Origin: Mycobacterium simiae
Lineage (GTDB): Bacteria; Actinomycetota; Actinomycetes; Mycobacteriales; Mycobacteriaceae
Length of the DNA: 64,000 nt
Direction: 5' to 3'
Assembly: GCF_010727605.1 (NCBI RefSeq)
Contig: NZ_AP022568.1
Coordinates: 2,728,001 to 2,792,000 of the forward strand
Below the pieces are notes generated by a model, which made no database searches, was not told the origin of the DNA, and was given only the letters and a program-made list of their open reading frames with translations. The first letter of the stretch is position 1; each line of letters opens with the position of its first letter. This document shows positions 59,271-64,000 of the stretch, one piece after another. A program made the translations under genes and the position numbers.

Positions 59271-59897
59271 CTAGTCGGGCAGCCGTGCGGCCAGCGTGGC
59301 GTGACCGGGGCCCGTGAGGTCGGCCAGGGCGGCGCGACGGCCGCTCATCGTCATCAGTAACGCTTCGCCCGGCCCGCTCACCTCGGGCCCGTCGCCGTGT
59401 ACCCAGTCGACATCGGTGGCGCGCAGCCGAAGGCCCCTGATTCGGCGGCCGGCACCGAGCCGCGGGTTGCCTGGCACCAGTTGAAGCACACGTTGGAGCC
59501 GGTCGTGCGGGATGCTGCGCGGGCGACCAAGCGGTCGGCGGATGTCCTGGTGATGGATCGTGCCGTCGACCAGCGCGATCATGCCACCAAAACCTGCCGT
59601 CAACCCCCGCGGTTGGAGGTGGTCACGCAGGAATGCCAGCAGTTGTGGCGCGCTCAGCGCGCTGTACTCGTCGACACCCACCTGGTTCGCCCGGACTACC
59701 CAGCCCTTCGCGAAACGCTTCACTAGCCCAAGTGGGCCGAGCTCCTCGTAGCTAACAATGTGTGCGACAACATCTTTGACCGTCCACCTGGAACAAAGGC
59801 TGGGCGCCTGCCAATCCTGGGGCGCCAGTGTGGCCAGAAAATCCGCCAGGTCGGACCGTTCGGTGTGGGCCATGGTCATCAGGGAAGGCGCTGTCAT
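59271..59897 (-). CDS. DinB/mycothiol-dependent maleylpyruvate isomerase-family protein
   Basis: A 208-residue protein of the TIGR03083 type. The N-terminal helical bundle has [19 protein letters not shown] (metal-binding His) and [18 protein letters not shown] (His pair), the usual DinB/MDMPI zinc site. Family members include mycothiol S-transferases and isomerases; many are uncharacterised. The ATG overlaps the stop of the SRPBCC gene. It is the last gene before embA. Confidence 0.82.
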   Translation of the reverse strand: MTAPSLMTMAHTERSDLADFLATLAPQDWQAPSLCSRWTVKDVVAHIVSYEELGPLGLVKRFAKGWVVRANQVGVDEYSALSAPQLLAFLRDHLQPRGLTAGFGGMIALVDGTIHHQDIRRPLGRPRSIPHDRLQRVLQLVPGNPRLGAGRRIRGLRLRATDVDWVHGDGPEVSGPGEALLMTMSGRRAALADLTGPGHATLAARLPD

Positions 59898-60382
59898 GGC
59901 TGTGCTCCTACCGAGCGGAGCCCGGCGTAGCGGTGCAGATACAACGGCCATCCGGCCTCGCCGTCGACGCCGTCGGCAACTGACCGCCATCCCGGGCCGT
60001 GCCGGTCCAGGTGACGGTGCTCCAGGTCGACGCGCGTGCGGGTTTCCGACTCCGCGGTGAAGCGCACCTCGACCTCGCTGGTCCGCGACAGGTCGGGTTC
60101 CAGTTGCCACGACGGGCTGATGTCCCAGGTGAAGACCAGCCGCCGGGGCGGCTCGTAGACCAGCACCCGCGCCCAACGACACACACTGCCGTCGACACCG
60201 CGGTCATAAATGTGGCCTCCCGCGTGGGGTTCGAACACCGTCTGGGCGATCGGCACCGCCAGCAGGTTGTGTTCACGCGGCTTGAAGTCGCCGAATTGTT
60301 CGGTGAAGACGGCGAACGCACGATCGATCGGGGCGTTGACGATCACTTGATGGCGAACGGTCGGAATGCGCGGCTGAGTCAT
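59894..60382 (-). CDS. SRPBCC (AHSA1-type) ligand-binding protein
   Basis: A 162-residue START/AHSA1-like protein (VRHQVIVNAPIDRAFAVFTEQF, GGHIYDRGVDGSVCRWARVLVYEPPRRLVFTW split here as two typical blocks). It should bind a hydrophobic ligand in a cavity. ArsR-SRPBCC gene pairs are common in actinobacteria. Its ATG overlaps the arsR stop, and its stop overlaps the isomerase-family start, giving a tightly coupled three-gene operon. Confidence 0.85.
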   Translation of the reverse strand: MTQPRIPTVRHQVIVNAPIDRAFAVFTEQFGDFKPREHNLLAVPIAQTVFEPHAGGHIYDRGVDGSVCRWARVLVYEPPRRLVFTWDISPSWQLEPDLSRTSEVEVRFTAESETRTRVDLEHRHLDRHGPGWRSVADGVDGEAGWPLYLHRYAGLRSVGAQP

Positions 60383-60705
60383 GACGAGTGTCCTTCGGTC
60401 TCGTTGAACTTGGCGGCGTAGCCGGTCAGTGCCTGCGTCCAGAACCGGTCCAGCTCGGTGCGCAGCGCTGCCAAACCCGTGGGGTCGAGTTGGTAGACGC
60501 GCCGGGTTCCCGCCGCGCGATCGCGCACCAGCCCTGCACATTTGAGCACCCTGAGGTGCTGAGACACGGCCGGCCTGCTGACGGGCAGCTGCCGGGCCAG
60601 CTCACCGACAGCTGCCGGCCCGTGCGCGAGCCGATTCAGGATGGCCCGGCGTGTTGGGTCCGCAAGGGCGATCCAGGCGTCACCATCCGCTTGGTAAGTG
60701 ACCAC
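60379..60705 (-). CDS. ArsR-family transcriptional regulator
   Basis: A 108-residue winged-helix regulator: WIALADPTRRAILNRLA, then the recognition region LPVSRPAVSQHLRVLKCAGLV and wing RRVYQLDP. No Cys pair for metal binding is present, so it is probably not a metal sensor. The GTG at 60705 fits the usual N-terminus (TYQADGDAW). An inverted repeat at 60711-60726 lies immediately upstream and is a good autoregulatory operator. It may also affect embA-embB, which lie downstream on the same strand. Confidence 0.88.
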   Translation of the reverse strand: MVTYQADGDAWIALADPTRRAILNRLAHGPAAVGELARQLPVSRPAVSQHLRVLKCAGLVRDRAAGTRRVYQLDPTGLAALRTELDRFWTQALTGYAAKFNETEGHSS

Positions 60706-60710
60706 GAACC

Positions 60711-60726
60711 GTAAGTCTATGCTTAC
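60711..60726. promoter_or_regulatory. Candidate ArsR operator
   Basis: GTAAG-tctatg-CTTAC (16 bp) sits six bases upstream of the arsR start. It is extended by TTGGTAAG at 60691 and CTTACCAA at 60722, so the half site GGTAAG occurs at least twice. It is in the divergent region between arsR and the small secreted protein gene. Confidence 0.6.
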
Positions 60727-60791
60727 CAATGCTCATCGGCAAGATCCTCAATTTGGGATCGGTAGCGGACACGACGGTGTGCACTGTCGCC

Positions 60792-61142
60792 ATGAACATT
60801 TCTCACAGCATGACGCGGCTCCTCGCCGGAGCTCTGCTTTCGGGCGGCGTTGCCGCCGTTGGGCTGGGGTTGGCGGTGGGCACCGGGCACGCTCAGCCGG
60901 CCCCGATGGTGTGCCAGGACGGGGGTACCGTCCCCACCCCGACCAACAGCTGCACGTATCAGTGGTGCCCGGGCTCCCCGGAGATGAAGAACATGCCGAA
61001 CTGGGACCGAAGCGTCTGCCATCCGTGGTACTTCGATCAGAACAGCCCGCCGACCAACTCGACCATCATCGAGGGTTTCCCACCGCCGCGACCTCCGTCG
61101 CCGCCGTGCATACCGTTCATCAACTGCCTGCCGGGGCTGTGA
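60792..61142 (+). CDS. Small secreted Pro/Cys-rich protein
   Basis: A 116-residue exported protein with a signal peptide (LLAGALLSGGVAAVGLGLAVGTGHAQ, cleavage after AQ or HAQP). The mature part is about 80 residues, with six Cys in pairs (MVCQDG, SCTYQWCPG, SVCHPW, PPCIPFINCL) and a Pro-rich end. This is the pattern of small mycobacterial secreted proteins of unknown function. It is the only plus-strand gene in the emb region, and its stop is three bases from the embC stop. Confidence 0.72.
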   Translation: MNISHSMTRLLAGALLSGGVAAVGLGLAVGTGHAQPAPMVCQDGGTVPTPTNSCTYQWCPGSPEMKNMPNWDRSVCHPWYFDQNSPPTNSTIIEGFPPPRPPSPPCIPFINCLPGL

Positions 61143-61145
61143 CGC

Positions 61146-64000
61146 CTAGCCCCGGCGCAGCGGGGCTGGATCCCACAGGCCGCTGCGCGTCGCCTTGCCC
61201 AACTGCAGATCCGCGGGCTGGGCGTTGGGGTAGTACGGCGTCAGCCGTTGCAGCGAACCCCAGTCGCGAGACCAGTCGTCCTTGAGGTAGGTGGCCATTG
61301 TGGTCGCCTTCACCAGCAAGTCGGTGACCCCCAGTGGGCCACCACCGTTGTTGTCCATCACCGGCGAGTTCGCCTCGGCCCCGAACCTGTCGGGCAGGAT
61401 CCGCCATTTCGGCGTTTCGTCGACGCCGTTCTGGTGGGCGAACGGCCGCTGGCACGGAAAGGCCAGGCCCACCAGCCAATCCAGGAAGACCGGGTCGCGA
61501 GAGCCGACCACCTGCTGCAGCGTGCGCAGGTGCGGGATCCGCGGCGGCGTGACCGCGATCCAGTGCTGCGGCGCCAAGTCCTCGTCGTTGGCGACCAACC
61601 GAACCTGGGTCGCGGTGTCGGGGATCCAATTCATCGGCATCCGCAGGTTGCGCCAGGCCGGTGAGGCGCCGACGTCGAAGAACTGAAACGACCCGCCCGG
61701 GTGCCCGGCCGCCGCTTCCGCGTCGGTGGCCCACTGCACCTGCACCTCGCGGGGATCGAATCGGCCGGCCGCCGATACCACCAGCAGCGGCCCGGCCTGG
61801 TCACGCGGCGGCAGTCGGTACCAACCCGACCGCAGCAGGGCAGGTACCTGGATGCCGGATCGCCAGCTGCCCAGTACGGGCGTCTGGGTCGGGTCGAGGT
61901 TGTAGGGCAACTGGGCGCGTGAGCCGTTGATCCCCGGCGCGGCGCTGGTGCCGCCTTCGGTGCCGGCCTCGCTGGTGGTGGTCTTGCTGTCGTCGTTGAC
62001 GAAGCTGCGGTCACCCGGGCGCTCCATCACCGGATCGGCCGAGACGTCGGCCGGAATACCGTTGGCGGTGAAGGCTTCCGACAAGCCGGCCCCCAAGGCA
62101 TCGCGCACCGAACCGGTCACCGGCGCCAGCATCCCGGCGTTGGGTTCCTGTTCCACCATGACGTCCTCGGCCAGGCCGCACGACTTTCCGGCTAGGGCCT
62201 CCAGATTGGACCGGCCGACCGACCACGCCGGGTATTGGCCCACCATCGCCAGCGTCAACGACGCCACCTCGAAGGTCACCAGCAGCCACGCCGTAATCGC
62301 CAACGGCGACTGGATGATTCCGGTCATCCGCGGCCCGAGGCGGGTATTCCGAGGACCACCGGAGCCGCCGTCGGGAGCCGTGAAATGGAACCATGCCGAT
62401 ACCAACAGCACCACGACCGTCAGCCCGAGCAGGACGGTGGCAAACGCATAGTGCCATGCCGGGAACGAATTCGACCACGGCACACCGAAATTGGAGACGT
62501 ACCACCAGCCGTTGACACTGGCGAACGATAAGGCGGCCAAGAACAGCACGGCGGCAGCGAACACGGTGCGGTTGCGGCGCGAACGCATCGCAACACTGGT
62601 CACCGCGACCGCGGCCAGTGCGCCCAGCGAACCGGCCAGCCCGGCGAACACCCCGAAGTGATGCGTCCACTTGGTTGGGGTGAACATCATCGCCAGGAAG
62701 GAGATGATGGTGATTCCGACGATGCGACGGCTCGGGCCGGCCGCGGTGCCCGGGATTCGCCCCTTGCGCAACGACATCGCCACCGTGATACCGAGCGCAA
62801 GCAGCACCGCCAGCACCGCGAAGCGCCGGGCAATGGATCCGTCGGGGCTGGCCATGAACAGCCGCTCGTAGCGGATGTGTTCGTCGAACCAGCTCAGGCT
62901 GGGCCCGAGCGCACGCTTGAGCGCGGTCGCCTGCAGCTCGCCGGCCAACGTCTGGTCGCGGAAGATCAGGATCACCGTGACGGTGGCCGCGGCCAGGATC
63001 GGTGCCAGCAGCGGCAGCACCCCGAACTGCCGGGAGCGGCGGTGAATAATCGTGCGCAGCGGTCCAATCGCGACCAGCAGGGCGCCAATGGACGCGATGC
63101 CGGTCGGCCCGGAGAACAGGGTCAGCGCGCCGACGATGCACGCGATCGCGACCGGCAGCAGCCGGTTGGTGGCCACCGCCCGCTCGACCGAACACCAGGT
63201 GAGCAGGATGCCCAGCGCGATGATCGGTTCGGGGCGCAGCCCATTGTCGAGCGGCAGCCAGGTCGCCAGGAACAGCCCGGCGGCAGTCCATGCCGCCGCG
63301 CGGCTGATCTTCACGGCGTGACCCAGGCGCGGCATCACCTCGCGGCTGATGGCCCACCAACAGGTCAAGGCCATGGCCAAGGTGGGCAGCCGCATCCAGA
63401 CGCTGTTGGTGCTGACGTGCGCCCATAACGCGAGCAGGTCGTAATACCAGCCGAACGGCGCCTCGGGGGTGCCCAACCAGCGGTAGTAGTTCGCCATGTA
63501 GCCGGCATGCTCGGACACCCGCGCCATCGTCAGGATGTAACCGTCGTCGGAGGTGTTCGCCCCGACGAAATGCCACCACACCAGCACGCCGATGACGAGG
63601 GCGTCGAGGCCGCCGATCGACCACCACCGGGCGGGCAAGAAGCGGCGGTGCCGGGTGCCGTCGGCGGAGTCGAGGATGTGCAGGGCGATCAGGGCGACGG
63701 CCGTCAGCAGCACGCCGAGGATCATCGCGGCCATCTTCAGCGGCGTGGGGCTGCTGCTGTACCGGGTGTCGACGGTCGCCGAGAAGCTCAGGCCGGCGGG
63801 CGCCGGCCCGGACAGATCGGTGAACACGCCGACGATCTGCGGCCGGAAGTCGTACCCGCTCTTCTCGCCGCGCAGCGGCGCGCCGGGGTGTTCGGCGTTG
63901 GGCCCCTGCGTCAGCCCGACGAATTCGGCGGTGACCCTGTCGGCGTGCGCGGTGAACGTCAATCGCTGGCAGGCCGGGCTGAGCACCTCGTTCAACGGCG
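61146..64000 (-). CDS. embC: Arabinosyltransferase EmbC, N-terminus beyond the window
   Basis: The C-terminal 950 residues of a GT-C arabinosyltransferase, cut by the right window edge; about 140 N-terminal residues are missing relative to the H37Rv length. EmbC extends the arabinan of lipoarabinomannan. The catalytic region GANTSDDGYILTMARVSEHAGYMAN is intact. NGLRPEPII has the Pro that is usual in EmbC. The end LQLGKATRSGLWDPAPLRRG matches EmbC. It is separated from embA by about 1.9 kb of unrelated genes. Confidence 0.95.
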   Translation of the reverse strand, partial: PLNEVLSPACQRLTFTAHADRVTAEFVGLTQGPNAEHPGAPLRGEKSGYDFRPQIVGVFTDLSGPAPAGLSFSATVDTRYSSSPTPLKMAAMILGVLLTAVALIALHILDSADGTRHRRFLPARWWSIGGLDALVIGVLVWWHFVGANTSDDGYILTMARVSEHAGYMANYYRWLGTPEAPFGWYYDLLALWAHVSTNSVWMRLPTLAMALTCWWAISREVMPRLGHAVKISRAAAWTAAGLFLATWLPLDNGLRPEPIIALGILLTWCSVERAVATNRLLPVAIACIVGALTLFSGPTGIASIGALLVAIGPLRTIIHRRSRQFGVLPLLAPILAAATVTVILIFRDQTLAGELQATALKRALGPSLSWFDEHIRYERLFMASPDGSIARRFAVLAVLLALGITVAMSLRKGRIPGTAAGPSRRIVGITIISFLAMMFTPTKWTHHFGVFAGLAGSLGALAAVAVTSVAMRSRRNRTVFAAAVLFLAALSFASVNGWWYVSNFGVPWSNSFPAWHYAFATVLLGLTVVVLLVSAWFHFTAPDGGSGGPRNTRLGPRMTGIIQSPLAITAWLLVTFEVASLTLAMVGQYPAWSVGRSNLEALAGKSCGLAEDVMVEQEPNAGMLAPVTGSVRDALGAGLSEAFTANGIPADVSADPVMERPGDRSFVNDDSKTTTSEAGTEGGTSAAPGINGSRAQLPYNLDPTQTPVLGSWRSGIQVPALLRSGWYRLPPRDQAGPLLVVSAAGRFDPREVQVQWATDAEAAAGHPGGSFQFFDVGASPAWRNLRMPMNWIPDTATQVRLVANDEDLAPQHWIAVTPPRIPHLRTLQQVVGSRDPVFLDWLVGLAFPCQRPFAHQNGVDETPKWRILPDRFGAEANSPVMDNNGGGPLGVTDLLVKATTMATYLKDDWSRDWGSLQRLTPYYPNAQPADLQLGKATRSGLWDPAPLRRG

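Overview
The window comes from a high-GC Mycobacterium, most likely a slow grower. It has the arabinogalactan/mycolic-acid gene block typical of the genus (embC/A/B, accD4-pks13-fadD32, antigen 85 genes, aftB-ubiA-glfT2-glf, erp), plus espR and an avium-like sodA. Gene order follows the segment that runs from embC to espR in M. tuberculosis H37Rv, read from the espR end. H37Rv locus names are quoted from memory as orthologue labels. No rRNA, tRNA, CRISPR array, prophage or insertion sequence was seen.

Layout. 1-12.6 kb: espR; a GDT1-type manganese exporter behind a yybP-ykoY-type riboswitch; sodA; an unannotated 51-residue membrane peptide; a gene-free stretch with DnaA boxes and 60-bp tandem repeats; glpQ1; the ferritin gene bfrB and a DUF2470/LCP gene pair, each with IdeR-type iron boxes; then pheA and small conserved genes. 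12.7-22 kb: serS, a TetR gene flanked by two related palindromes, an FAD oxidoreductase, a metallo-beta-lactamase/Rieske protein, three tandem acyltransferases and a HAD hydrolase. The sulfolipid locus that lies in this interval in H37Rv is absent.

22.1-26.7 kb is the most unusual part. Where H37Rv carries PE_PGRS62 there is a DUF1190-like / glutathionylspermidine-synthase-like / DUF350 gene set, resembling enterobacterial yjfM-yjfC-yjfL. It converges on a single gene encoding an ornithine/diaminopimelate-type decarboxylase fused to a spermidine-synthase-like domain. This looks like a polyamine synthesis and conjugation module.

26.7-64 kb is the cell-envelope core. It holds a peptidoglycan amidase, the repeat-rich Erp, galactan synthesis (glf, glfT2), decaprenyl-phosphoribose/arabinose supply (PAP2 phosphatase, ubiA), arabinan capping (aftB), mycolyl transfer (fbpA, fbpD), and mycolate condensation (culp6, fadD32, pks13, accD4). 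An extra cyclopropane-synthase-family methyltransferase, fadE35 and embB/embA/embC follow. The emb cluster is interrupted between embC and embA by an ArsR-SRPBCC-mycothiol-dependent-isomerase-type operon and a small secreted protein. embC runs off the right edge.

Together the genes build and remodel the mycolyl-arabinogalactan wall. Metal homeostasis (Mn export, Mn-type SOD, iron-regulated ferritin) is concentrated at the left end.
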